From the NCBI RefSeq assembly GCF_037991315.1, contig NZ_CP150300.1, positions 6,448,001 to 6,512,000 of the forward strand: 64,000 nucleotides of DNA, in the 5' to 3' direction. Each line of letters opens with the position of its first letter. The stretch's first letter is position 1. The translations under genes and the position numbers were made by a program. The DNA comes from Paenibacillus sp. FSL H8-0079. GTDB taxonomy: Bacteria > Bacillota > Bacilli > Paenibacillales > Paenibacillaceae. The notes beneath the pieces are model-generated. The model did no database searches, was not told where the DNA came from, and saw nothing but the letters and a program-made list of their open reading frames with translations. Shown piece by piece: positions 51,997 to 59,852 of the stretch.

Positions 51997-53049
51997 ATGA
52001 TTTCTGCTGATCTAAAGGAACAATATTACGAGGCGCTTGTAGCCAAAAATTCAGAATACGAAGGTTTATTCTATGTTGGGGTCCGAACCACAGGTGTGTT
52101 CTGTCGTCCCACATGCCCGGCGCGAAAGCCAAAATTCGAAAACTGCGAATTCTATGAGACGGCTCAACAGGCACTTCTGGCTTCATATCGTCCTTGCCAG
52201 CGCTGTCGCCCGCTATCTCATCCCAATCAAGTATCGGATGTCGTTCGCATATTGGTGGACGCTGTCGAGAAACAACCGGATAAACGCTGGAAAGGACAGG
52301 ATTTCAAGGCTCTCTCCATCGATGAATCCACGGCGCGCCGACAGTTCAAGAAGCGGTTCGGCATGACCTTTGTCGAATATGCTCGCGCTCGCCGCATGGG
52401 ACTCGCCTTGAAAAACATTCGCTCCGGACGCACCGTGATCGATAGCCAATTATCTACCGGATATGAGTCAAGTAGCGGCTTTCGCGATGCCTTTTCACGG
52501 ATCATGGGTGCTGCTCCCACTCAAGTGGATGAGGGACGTGTGCTAAAAGCGTCCTGGATTGACACCCGCCTTGGTCCGATGATGGCCATTGCAGATGACG
52601 AGGCCCTATATTTACTTGAATTTGTGGACCGTAGAGGTTTGGAGCGAGAGGTTGAGCGTCTGCGTAAACGAACCAAATCGGCTATTGTCCCTGGTACTAC
52701 GGCTCCCATACAGTCCATTGAGCTTGAACTAAACGAGTATTTTCAGGGCGAAAGGACAGCATTCGACACACCGTTGTTCTGTTTAGGAACACCATTTCAA
52801 AAGCGTGTATGGGACGAGCTAATAGCCATTCCGGCTGGTGAAACGAGGTCATATCAAGAGATTGCAAATGCACTGGGAAAACCGACTGCTTGCCGAGCTG
52901 TGGCACAGGCGAATGGAGCCAACCAGCTCGCGATTGTGATTCCATGTCACCGAGTAATCAATGCCAGTGGCGAACTGGGCGGATACGGCGGGGGATTAAC
53001 TCGCAAAAACTGGCTTTTGACGCACGAGAAACAGGAACCGGATAGCTGA
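51997..53049 (+). CDS. ada: Bifunctional Ada: methylphosphotriester sensor, AraC regulator and O6-alkylguanine methyltransferase
   Basis: 350 residues. N-terminal zinc domain with Cys 36, 40, 66 and 69 (FCRPTCPARKPKFENCEFY ... CQRCRPL), where one Cys accepts methyl from phosphotriesters. Then an AraC-type helix-turn-helix (about 85-180; DESTARRQFKKRFGMTFVEYARARRMG). Then a C-terminal Ogt domain with nucleophile Cys 317 in IPCHRVI. This matches the E. coli Ada architecture; in B. subtilis the activities are split into AdaA and AdaB. It repairs alkylated DNA and activates its own gene once methylated. A TATAAT at 51944-51949 without a -35 fits activator dependence. Confidence 0.94.
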   Translation: MISADLKEQYYEALVAKNSEYEGLFYVGVRTTGVFCRPTCPARKPKFENCEFYETAQQALLASYRPCQRCRPLSHPNQVSDVVRILVDAVEKQPDKRWKGQDFKALSIDESTARRQFKKRFGMTFVEYARARRMGLALKNIRSGRTVIDSQLSTGYESSSGFRDAFSRIMGAAPTQVDEGRVLKASWIDTRLGPMMAIADDEALYLLEFVDRRGLEREVERLRKRTKSAIVPGTTAPIQSIELELNEYFQGERTAFDTPLFCLGTPFQKRVWDELIAIPAGETRSYQEIANALGKPTACRAVAQANGANQLAIVIPCHRVINASGELGGYGGGLTRKNWLLTHEKQEPDS

Positions 53050-53127
53050 ATAACGGAATCAAGTAATGAAGTACGCATCAAATGTCCAAAGGAATGCATG
53101 ATATAACAAAGGAGAGTCAACATAAAT

Positions 53128-53913
53128 ATGAGTACCTTAGAAGAGAAAGCAATGTTGTTCCAACAATACCATGTGAAAGGAAAACCACTTGTTCTGGTCA
53201 ATGTCTGGGATGCCGGAAGCGCACAAGCCATTCAATCCGCTGGAGCAACGGCCATTGCAACCGGAAGCTGGTCCGTTGCTGCGGCCCATGGTGAGCAAGA
53301 TGGTGAAGCCATGCCATTCCATCTGGTACTTGCCAATCTGGCACGGATTACAGCGAATGTGGAACTTCCTGTAACGATCGATATAGAGGGAGGGTATGGG
53401 AGGTCTGTGTCAGAAGTGAAGCGAAATATCCTGCAAGTCATCGATCATGGTGCTGTAGGAATCAACATTGAAGATCAACTTCCCGCTGGCTTGGGATTGT
53501 ACACTGTGGAGGAGCAATGCCCGAGACTGTCTGCCGCCCGGGAAGCTGCGGAGCAGGCAGGCATACCGTTGTTCATTAACGCCCGTACAGATATTTTTCT
53601 GCAACATGCACCTGAACAACATAACCACTCCCTTCTAGAGGAAGCACTTATACGTTCGAGCCATTATGCAGATGCAGGAGCCAGCGGTCTGTTTGTACCC
53701 GGTTTGCAGGATCACCGATTGATTCAGGAATTGTGTGAGCGTTCACCGCTGCCAATTAACGTCATGGTTACGTCTCCTGAACCTTCACCAAAACAGCTTG
53801 CTGTACTCGGTGTAGCTCGCGTAAGCTATGGACCTTATCCTTATCTGCAAGCTATGGAACATCTGAAAGAACTCGGGCGAAGCATTTTGATGGGTAGTTC
53901 CGAATCGTCATAA
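53128..53913 (+). CDS. Isocitrate lyase/PEP mutase superfamily protein
   Basis: 261 residues from ATG 53128 (AAAGGAGAGTC about 12 bases upstream). TIM-barrel motifs: LVNVWDAGSAQAIQSAGATAIATGSWSVAAAHGEQD, DIEGGYG, INIEDQLPAGLGLY, INARTDIFL. This is the group of carboxyphosphonoenolpyruvate phosphonomutase-like and oxaloacetate-decarboxylase-like proteins. The catalytic Cys of isocitrate lyase (KKCGH) is absent, so a C-C lyase on a different 2-oxoacid is likely. Follows ada by 78 bp; co-transcription is possible but functional linkage unclear. Confidence 0.85.
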   Translation: MSTLEEKAMLFQQYHVKGKPLVLVNVWDAGSAQAIQSAGATAIATGSWSVAAAHGEQDGEAMPFHLVLANLARITANVELPVTIDIEGGYGRSVSEVKRNILQVIDHGAVGINIEDQLPAGLGLYTVEEQCPRLSAAREAAEQAGIPLFINARTDIFLQHAPEQHNHSLLEEALIRSSHYADAGASGLFVPGLQDHRLIQELCERSPLPINVMVTSPEPSPKQLAVLGVARVSYGPYPYLQAMEHLKELGRSILMGSSESS

Positions 53914-53964
53914 GCGATCACCTATGTTATAATCACCTCTATTGAACATTTACAGGAGGCAATT

Positions 53965-54483
53965 ATGCTTAACGTGGAACAAAAGCTTGAAGTGCTACAA
54001 TCGTATCCCCAACTGCAACGCAAAGATGTTTCTCTCGGTCGTGTTAATTTCCACTACGAAGAAAGTGCGTATGATAAAAAGATTGTTGCTCTCCATATTC
54101 ACCCGAACGGTAACGGTTATATCTATGCGGGGCTACTGCCCAACGTTGAGACCGATGCTAAAGGATTCGTCAATATTCGTGATTACTCCGAAGCAGATCT
54201 GCGCACATTGTTAGATGAAACGATCCAATCGATGTCTCACAATCCCAACGCAGTTGAATTCGAAGAGCCAGAACAAGTAAAAGCTGCTGCTCCTGCATTG
54301 GCTACAACCTCTACGGGCGGCGGAACGTGGATCGATGAAGATGGACATACGTTGACTTTAAAATATGAAGATGACATGTGGTATGTGTACTCCGGCGTTA
54401 ATCTGGATATGGCTTTCGAAACGCGTAGCGAAGCTGGCGAGTATCTCAAAGACGAAGGATTCAAACCACAAGCTCAGGCTTAA
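53965..54483 (+). CDS. Conserved hypothetical protein (172 aa)
   Basis: 172 residues from ATG 53965 (ACAGGAGGCAATT). The N-terminal half (MLNVEQKLEVLQSYPQLQRKDVSLGRVNFHYEESAYDKKIVALHIHPNGNGYIYAGLLPN) and the C-terminal half (TWIDEDGHTLTLKYEDDMWYVYSGVNLDMAFETRSEAGEYLKDEGF) look like two small alpha/beta units joined by an Ala/Thr/Gly-rich linker at about 105-120. Soluble, no motif recognised. It ends at a perfect terminator, supporting a real gene. Confidence 0.78.
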   Translation: MLNVEQKLEVLQSYPQLQRKDVSLGRVNFHYEESAYDKKIVALHIHPNGNGYIYAGLLPNVETDAKGFVNIRDYSEADLRTLLDETIQSMSHNPNAVEFEEPEQVKAAAPALATTSTGGGTWIDEDGHTLTLKYEDDMWYVYSGVNLDMAFETRSEAGEYLKDEGFKPQAQA

Positions 54484-54550
54484 CGCATACACATTCAGTT
54501 TGGATTGCACAAAGATGGTTGATGTATATTCAGTGATTTAGGATGATACC

Positions 54551-54585
54551 AAAAACACGAGGCGCGTTCGCACCTCGTGTTTTTC
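54551..54585 (+). terminator. Terminator of the 53965 gene
   Basis: AAAAACACGAGG-CGCGTTCG-CACCTCGTGTTTTT: 11-bp perfect stem with inner pairing, T5 on plus. The minus reading is also T-rich. Confidence 0.85.
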
Positions 54586-54597
54586 TGATTACAGTGG

Positions 54598-54642
54598 AGT
54601 TTCATTCCTCCATTATCGCGTAATGATTAGTTCAACTTATAC
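54598..54642. repeat. Possible right-arm remnant of the MITE-like element
   Basis: The sequence ends in GTAATGATTAGTTCAACTTA, matching the right end of copy 1 (GTAAATGGTTAGTTCAACTGA). Weaker similarity continues to its left. Only one arm is seen, so this could be chance. Confidence 0.3.
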
Positions 54643-54668
54643 AGATTCTTTTATACAACAGTTTCCCG

Positions 54669-55367
54669 TTAGTCTTTTTTGGATTTCATTGTAAGAGGCG
54701 CATTCTTCATCATCGGGTACGTGCTCAGAAGTAAAACCCCTCCAATGACCCCCAGAACGGTGAACAGTGTCATCATATTCACACTCGCAATCCATCTCAT
54801 CCACTCGCCAAAATCTGCGAAGACAACGATTAGGGTCATAATCAGACTCACCCCAAAGAACATAATGAAGAAGTTACGTAACCCCAATCGCATCCAACAA
54901 ACCGTTGGGAAGACAGAGACTCCCAGTACGAGAAAGCCGCACATCAGATCGATCCACAGGTAGGATAAGAAATGATATTCGCTTGAATACAACATGCCTG
55001 GTTGATAAAGGGTAACGTCAACAATCCCTTTTTCCTGAAGCAGATGTATGAGGAAATACGCCACATGCAGAATGGCCATAGTGCCTGCAACCATCCATAA
55101 CGAGTTCATATAGAAGGATTTCATGAATTGAACTCGTGTACTGCCTATACCGATCGCAACCGGAAACAGTGTAATGATTCCCCCAATCGCAAACGCACAT
55201 ATCCCTCCGTACATTGGACCAAACAGTTGTGTAGCATACGAGACATCAAAGATGAAGCCAATGGCCAGATATACGACGGTGAGCATAAGCGCAATAGATG
55301 AAAATATCATCAAATACAAACGCATATCATCCCGAATCAGTCGGTTCGTACCTTTTACTGCGTTCAT
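54669..55367 (-). CDS. ABC transporter permease of a YtrA-linked system
   Basis: 232 residues with six membrane spans (for example IFSSIALMLTVVYLAIGF, MYGGICAFAIGGIITLFPVAIGIG, FFIMFFGVSLIMTLIVVFADF). No signature motif beyond the hydrophobic pattern, but it overlaps the ATPase gene by 4 bp (ATGA), so it is the membrane partner. The operon order GntR-ATPase-permease resembles ytrA-ytrB-ytrC type systems that respond to cell-wall-active compounds. Whether it exports or senses a compound is unknown. Confidence 0.8.
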   Translation of the reverse strand: MNAVKGTNRLIRDDMRLYLMIFSSIALMLTVVYLAIGFIFDVSYATQLFGPMYGGICAFAIGGIITLFPVAIGIGSTRVQFMKSFYMNSLWMVAGTMAILHVAYFLIHLLQEKGIVDVTLYQPGMLYSSEYHFLSYLWIDLMCGFLVLGVSVFPTVCWMRLGLRNFFIMFFGVSLIMTLIVVFADFGEWMRWIASVNMMTLFTVLGVIGGVLLLSTYPMMKNAPLTMKSKKD

Positions 55368-56239
55368 GGTTTAACCCCCTCTTGATTACGGGTTCTGTTA
55401 ACCAAATAATCCTGTAATGTCGCTTTCTCAATGGAAAGCCCCTGTGCATGAGCGATATCCTTCCACATTTTCGAGTAGGGCTCATCAATCATCACTTTTA
55501 CAGTCGACCCCATCTGGGAAGACTCGATAACTTTAACATCCGCTGTGACTCGATTAATGTCATCAATTCCCCCTGTTAGAAGAACTCCTTTTTCGCGCAT
55601 CTCTTCCATCGGCTGATTTAACATCACCTCTCCGGCTTGCAAAACGATAAGGGACTCACATAAGGGCTGAATCTCCTCAATATGATGGCTGGATATCAGG
55701 ATCAGACGCGGGTTATCTTCATAACTTTCCAGTAGGGCATTGTAGAAGAATTTACGCTTCTCCGCATCGAGCCCATTGGTAGGTTCATCTAGAATGGTTA
55801 TCTTGGCATTACTGGCAAGACCCAATATAATCTGGGCGGCAGTCTTCATACCCTTCGAAAATTTAATGATCTTCTTCTTCGCCGGTAGTTCGAACACATC
55901 GATTAAACGTTCCGCCAAATCCTGATTCCACTGCGGATGAAAATATTGTCCCATTTGAACCATATCACTAACCGTCCAGTTTTTCCCCAAGGGATGATTC
56001 TCCTGGATGTAGCACAGATTCTCTTGGGCAGCCAGATTATTATAGGGGTCTTGACCCATGATCTGGACGGTTCCACTGTCCGGGCGGTTATGCCCTGCAA
56101 GTAAACTCATCAGTGTTGTTTTCCCAGCTCCATTTCTTCCCCAGATGGCACTAATGATCGGTTCACTCTCATGTAGCGTAACCTGGTTCAACACAGGCGT
56201 CTTCTGGTAGCTGTAGTTGACCTGCTCCATATGAATCAT
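55364..56239 (-). CDS. ABC transporter ATP-binding protein (YtrB-like)
   Basis: 291 residues. Walker A GRNGAGKTT (about residue 35), Q-loop in LCYIQENHPLG, signature region FSKGMKTAAQIILGLA (in place of LSGGQ, as in other YtrB/YhcH-type ATPases), Walker B ITILDEPTNGLD, H-loop SSHHIEE. The C-terminal 80 residues form an accessory domain. It overlaps both neighbours by 4 bp, so the three genes are translationally coupled. Confidence 0.9.
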   Translation of the reverse strand: MIHMEQVNYSYQKTPVLNQVTLHESEPIISAIWGRNGAGKTTLMSLLAGHNRPDSGTVQIMGQDPYNNLAAQENLCYIQENHPLGKNWTVSDMVQMGQYFHPQWNQDLAERLIDVFELPAKKKIIKFSKGMKTAAQIILGLASNAKITILDEPTNGLDAEKRKFFYNALLESYEDNPRLILISSHHIEEIQPLCESLIVLQAGEVMLNQPMEEMREKGVLLTGGIDDINRVTADVKVIESSQMGSTVKVMIDEPYSKMWKDIAHAQGLSIEKATLQDYLVNRTRNQEGVKP

Positions 56240-56616
56240 AAGTCACTCTCCTTATCCTTCTTGCCGCGAATCAGATCAATGATCATGTCTTCATTCATGT
56301 GAATCCGTCTGGCTTCTTCAAGTAAAGGCTTGATGTATTCTTCATAAAAATCCTGCTTCCGTTCAACAAGCAATGCTTCTCTTGCTCCCTTCGCAACAAA
56401 CATTCCAACACCTCGCTGTTTGTATATAATCCCCTTGTCCACGAGCTCCTGCAGTCCTTTGCGGGCTGTAGCCGGATTGATATTGTAGAAGCGTGACAGT
56501 TCATTGGTTGAGGGGACCTGTTCTTCCACCTTCAATCTGCCTTCCACAATATCGTCCATAATCATCGTGGCAATCTGATGAAAAATAGGCTGAGATTCAT
56601 CCAAAGTCGATTTCAT
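56236..56616 (-). CDS. GntR-family regulator (YtrA subfamily)
   Basis: About 126 residues from ATG 56616 (GGAAG close upstream); ATG 56646 or 56643 are alternatives but lack any ribosome site. Winged helix: PIFHQIATMIMDDIVEGRLKVEEQVPSTNELSRFYNINPATARKGLQELVDKGIIYKQRGVGMFVAKGAREAL. The short helical C-terminus without an effector domain marks the YtrA subgroup, which represses its own ABC operon. A palindrome lies 45-65 bp upstream. Overlaps the ATPase gene by 4 bp. Confidence 0.87.
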   Translation of the reverse strand: MKSTLDESQPIFHQIATMIMDDIVEGRLKVEEQVPSTNELSRFYNINPATARKGLQELVDKGIIYKQRGVGMFVAKGAREALLVERKQDFYEEYIKPLLEEARRIHMNEDMIIDLIRGKKDKESDL

Positions 56617-56648
56617 GTGCTTCCAACTTTCATACGTATTCATCAATC

Positions 56649-56680
56649 AGTTAGTCGGTTAGTTACTCATGTGACTAACT
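56649..56680. promoter_or_regulatory. Operator region of the YtrA-like operon
   Basis: AGTTACTCAT-GTGACTAACT (56661-56680) is a 20-bp inverted repeat with two mismatches, and GTTAGT/GGTTAGT direct repeats sit beside it (56650-56663). On the minus strand TATACT just upstream (56685-56690) can serve as the -10. The position fits autorepression by the GntR protein. Confidence 0.6.
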
Positions 56681-56715
56681 ATAGTATACAAAAACGCAAA
56701 TGTAAATAGGCGAAC

Positions 56716-56886
56716 CTAATTTATAATCTTTCCTATCTTCGCTCTGTTGTATTGATTAATCAGACCGTCCAGGACTACGGATTGCTGGATCACTTCAGGA
56801 TGAAGCAGACTGCCGTACTCCATATGCATGCGATATAACAACTGTCTGGCATCTTCAATTCGTGATATCAAATCCAGGCGATCCAT
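56716..56886 (-). CDS. Spo0E-family aspartyl-phosphate phosphatase
   Basis: 56 residues from ATG 56886 (AAGGAGGGATACT). Two helices with the Spo0E signature: IEDARQLLYRMHMEYGSLLHPEVIQQSVVLDGLINQYNRAK (the S-x-x-LD pattern appears as S-V-V-LD). Such proteins dephosphorylate response regulators such as Spo0A and so restrain sporulation. Lies just before the RRNPP signalling genes but as a separate unit. Confidence 0.85.
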   Translation of the reverse strand: MDRLDLISRIEDARQLLYRMHMEYGSLLHPEVIQQSVVLDGLINQYNRAKIGKIIN

Positions 56887-56977
56887 AGTATCCCTCCTTT
56901 TTGTCATATTTTAGTGTATTATGCCAATCAAAAGCGCATGTAAGATACGACATACTTATTCTTCCACTTCAATACAC

Positions 56978-57018
56978 AAAAAAGAACGCCTCTGAAATAA
57001 ATCAGAAGCGTTTCTTTT
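56978..57018 (-). terminator. Terminator of the receptor/peptide unit
   Basis: On the minus strand AGAAACGCTTCTGA and TCAGAGGCGTTCTT form a 13-bp stem with one or two mismatches, followed by T6. It lies 10 bp after the peptide gene stop. Confidence 0.82.
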
Positions 57019-57027
57019 AACATTTTA

Positions 57028-57168
57028 TTAAGTTCCAAATCCATGATCAGCAGGTCTCATAATTTCGGGGTTCGGGATCTCCTTGCCTGAGACAGGTTCC
57101 GTAACAGGAGCTACGATAAACACAACGATACTACAGGTAGCTATCAGCAAAGCCAACTTTCTCTTCAT
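57028..57168 (-). CDS. Signalling pro-peptide (46 aa), AloP/Phr-like
   Basis: 46 residues from ATG 57168 to TAA 57028, with GAGGTG 10 bases upstream, overlapping the end of the receptor gene by 38 bp in another frame. Layout of a secreted pheromone precursor: MKRK, hydrophobic core (LALLIATCSIVVFIVA), then a polar tail with Pro, ending RPADHGFGT. RRNPP receptors in Bacillales are normally followed by such a gene; the active peptide is usually cut from the C-terminal 5-10 residues and re-imported by the oligopeptide permease. Terminator directly follows. Cleavage site not known. Confidence 0.78.
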   Translation of the reverse strand: MKRKLALLIATCSIVVFIVAPVTEPVSGKEIPNPEIMRPADHGFGT

Positions 57169-58513
57169 TGAGTTTCTGCACCTCACTAATTATCATTTTG
57201 TATTGCTGTTTCGCCGTCTCAGATGCAAAATCCCTGTATTGCTCAAACAGTCCGACACCTCTAAGCATACCTCGTCCACTGCTAATTTCAATAGAAAATC
57301 TTAAACTATCCAGAACAAATTCTATACCTATATGAAACTCGTCTTTCTTTAAATAATATGCGCCCAAATCTGCTAAAAGTCGTAAATAACGATCATCCGT
57401 AACCTGTCTGCTGACTTTGCCAATTCGGTTACTCTGTTCCTGATAAGTAAAGTATGATTCATACTGTTTAAGTACATGATCAATATCCTTATCATAGCGA
57501 TTAGCCGCCGTTACAATATCACATAACGCTGGGAATATCTCATTTTCCTTTGTTGAAATATAAGCCAGATAATCAGGTAGTACCTCAAACTGACCACCCA
57601 TTAAATGATATATATAACGGTTAGCTTCGGCCCATTCCTGAAACTGATTCATAACGACGATTTCGTCTTTATCCGGACTCTTCACCCAACTGTTATCCGT
57701 ATACAAAGAAACATACTTCAGCGCACCGGTATAGTCCTTCAAATGATAACAGGCACTACCAGAAGCTAGATAGGAGTACAGAATATAAAAGACAATTGGT
57801 CTTTTGGTCTCTTCTTGTTTCCTTCGGCCATTCATCTCATAATGGATGGACGCTTTCAGCTTCAATTTTTCAGATAATTCCTGAACCTTACTCCATCTAT
57901 GCAATGCCCCAAAAGCATTAATCAGTTCGTTAAGCGCATCCAATTGATAGCGTTCATCCAGCCGATCCACATAATATTCAAACCGGGCTGCAATAATCAG
58001 ATTCCGCTGCTGATCATTCGTCAGTCCCAACCTGAACAGTCGATATTGACAGAGTGCAAGCCGCTCGGAATGTTGCATTTTCTCACTCTCGGCGATATTT
58101 TCATATAGAAGAATGGCCGGTTTGAATTTACCCGCTTGGTAGAATTCTTCAGCCACTTCAAATAATAAGGGGATATAAGATAGATTATCCATCATCAGAC
58201 GAATAACCTCTTCAATACAGTTTAACTTGTCCAACTCGGCACAGCGTTGAAGGAAGGGTCCCAATCTTCGCCAGTCCGGGGTTGCGTGTACAAAACATTC
58301 ATCTATGTATAACTCATAGAAATAACCTTCTTCCAATCTCATGGCAGAAGTAATACGATCCAACTGCTGCATGGCAATAGGCCGATTTTTATTCAAAATA
58401 TTGCTCAGCGTACCCGAATTAATCCCTGACGTCTCTGAAAAATGACTAATAGACATCTGTTCACGCTTCAGATAACTTTCCAAATGATCGCGTATCGTGG
58501 TTGTCGGCTCCAA
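57131..58513 (-). CDS. RRNPP-family peptide receptor/regulator, AloR/AimR-like
   Basis: About 460 residues from TTG 58513 (GGAGGGTGG about 7 bases upstream); ATG 58567 coincides with the expected transcription start and is unlikely. N-terminal XRE-type helix-turn-helix (residues about 5-65: IRDHLESYLKREQMSISHFSETSGINSGTLSNILNKNRPI), then about 380 residues of helical TPR-like repeats (FKPAILLYENIAESEKMQHSERLALCQYRLF, KDYTGALKYVSLY, DEFHIGIEFVLDSLRFS). Architecture of peptide-binding AimR/PlcR/NprR-type regulators; in Paenibacillus polymyxa related AloR receptors with adjacent AloP peptides are known. Target genes are unknown. No phage genes surround it. Confidence 0.83.
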   Translation of the reverse strand: MEPTTTIRDHLESYLKREQMSISHFSETSGINSGTLSNILNKNRPIAMQQLDRITSAMRLEEGYFYELYIDECFVHATPDWRRLGPFLQRCAELDKLNCIEEVIRLMMDNLSYIPLLFEVAEEFYQAGKFKPAILLYENIAESEKMQHSERLALCQYRLFRLGLTNDQQRNLIIAARFEYYVDRLDERYQLDALNELINAFGALHRWSKVQELSEKLKLKASIHYEMNGRRKQEETKRPIVFYILYSYLASGSACYHLKDYTGALKYVSLYTDNSWVKSPDKDEIVVMNQFQEWAEANRYIYHLMGGQFEVLPDYLAYISTKENEIFPALCDIVTAANRYDKDIDHVLKQYESYFTYQEQSNRIGKVSRQVTDDRYLRLLADLGAYYLKKDEFHIGIEFVLDSLRFSIEISSGRGMLRGVGLFEQYRDFASETAKQQYKMIISEVQKLNEEKVGFADSYL

Positions 58514-58572
58514 ACGAACACCACCCTCCAAAATAAAAAAACCATAAACAGGATTATCGGTATGCAAAAGTA

Positions 58573-58601
58573 ATTATATGTAATTAGAAAGTAGCGGTCA
58601 A
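58573..58601 (-). promoter_or_regulatory. Sigma-A promoter of the RRNPP receptor gene
   Basis: On the minus strand TTGACC (58596-58601) and TATAAT (58573-58578) are exactly 17 bp apart. This is one of the best promoter matches in the window; the start is expected near 58566. Confidence 0.8.
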
Positions 58602-58712
58602 TATAATAAATTCAACTAATTTGTAATATAACCATTTTAATCCTTTAATTAAAACAAGATTTCTATTCTTATTTTATATCGGACACTCGTCCGACATCAA
58701 ACTCGAAAACAG

Positions 58713-58747
58713 ACAAAAAACACGAGCCATCTACGGGCTCGTGTTCT
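58713..58747 (-). terminator. Terminator of the aldo/keto reductase gene
   Basis: On the minus strand ACACGAGCCC-GTAGAT-GGCTCGTGT, a 9-bp stem, followed by T6. It lies about 45 bp after the stop at 58788. Confidence 0.85.
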
Positions 58748-58787
58748 CAACTGACTCAGCAGTCAGCATACTCACTATAACTTGGAT

Positions 58788-59705
58788 TTAAGGCAGTATA
58801 TTGCCTGCCGCACGGTAAATTTCATACCACTCTAGACGAGTGAGATGAACATCTCCCGCTTTCACACAGTCTTTCAGACGCTCAATATTCATTGTACCTG
58901 TCACTGGCTGCATTTGCGCAGGATGGCGAAGCAACCACGCGATCGCAATCGTTGTATTACTCACATCATACTTCGCAGCAATCTCATCGATCTTCGCATT
59001 CAATTCCGGGAACTTATCGCTACCCAGGAATACGCCTTCGAAGAATCCGTACTGGAACGGAGACCATGGCTGAATCGTGATATCATGCAGACGACAATAA
59101 TCAAGGATACTGCCGTCACGGTTCACCGCAGCTTCGTTCTCCATGTTCACGTTGATTCCACTGTCAATCATCGTGGTATTGGTAATACTCATCTGCAACT
59201 GGTTAGCTACCAGTGGCTGTTTCACGTATTTTTTCAACAATTCGATCTGATTCGGATTCTGGTTGGACACCCCGAAGTGACGTACTTTGCCTTCGCGCTC
59301 CAATTGATCAAAGGCTTCAGCCACTTCCTCCGGCTCAACCAAAGTATCTGGACGGTGCAACAGCAGAACGTCAAGATATTCCGTTTTCAGACGTTGCAGG
59401 ATGCCATCGACCGAATTCAGAATGTGCTCTTTGGAGAAATCAAACATGCCTTTGCGGATACCGCATTTGGATTGAAGAATCATATTTTCACGAACTTGGG
59501 GATTCATCTGCACCGCTTCGGCGAAGATCTCCTCACATGTTCCTGTACCATAAATGTCGGCATGGTCAAAGAAATTCGCGCCAACCTCCATTGCAGAACG
59601 AACAAAATGTTCGGCTTCCTTGCCGTCTAGTGAATTAATCCGCATGCAGCCCACGGCCACTACAGGTACTTCTAGTGCGCTGCTACCCAATTTAATGGTT
59701 CTCAA
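58788..59705 (-). CDS. Aldo/keto reductase
   Basis: About 305 residues from TTG 59705 (GGAGGGAAAACATC); the longer ATG 59771 frame has no ribosome site. AKR tetrad visible: Asp and Tyr in FFDHADIYGTG, Lys in ILQSKCGI, His in VLLLHRPD. NADPH site region TIAIAWLLRHPAQMQPVTGTMNIERL. YdhF-like group (AKR11/oxidoreductase type). Reduces an unidentified carbonyl compound in the cytoplasm. Single gene. Confidence 0.9.
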   Translation of the reverse strand: MRTIKLGSSALEVPVVAVGCMRINSLDGKEAEHFVRSAMEVGANFFDHADIYGTGTCEEIFAEAVQMNPQVRENMILQSKCGIRKGMFDFSKEHILNSVDGILQRLKTEYLDVLLLHRPDTLVEPEEVAEAFDQLEREGKVRHFGVSNQNPNQIELLKKYVKQPLVANQLQMSITNTTMIDSGINVNMENEAAVNRDGSILDYCRLHDITIQPWSPFQYGFFEGVFLGSDKFPELNAKIDEIAAKYDVSNTTIAIAWLLRHPAQMQPVTGTMNIERLKDCVKAGDVHLTRLEWYEIYRAAGNILP

Positions 59706-59852
59706 GATGTTTTCCCTCCATATTCGAATATTATCGTGTATCTTACCTTTGATTGTGACACAAATCTGCAATCGGTTTCAATAGATTTATCCTACATTCA
59801 TATGGAGAAATGATAGGATTTCAACCTCAGCCTGTAATTAGACAGGAGTGAG

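Noticed and set aside
57028..58601. Phage arbitrium (AimR-AimP) of a prophage
   Set aside because: No integrase, repressor, structural or lysis genes are within the window on either side; a chromosomal AloR-type system fits better.
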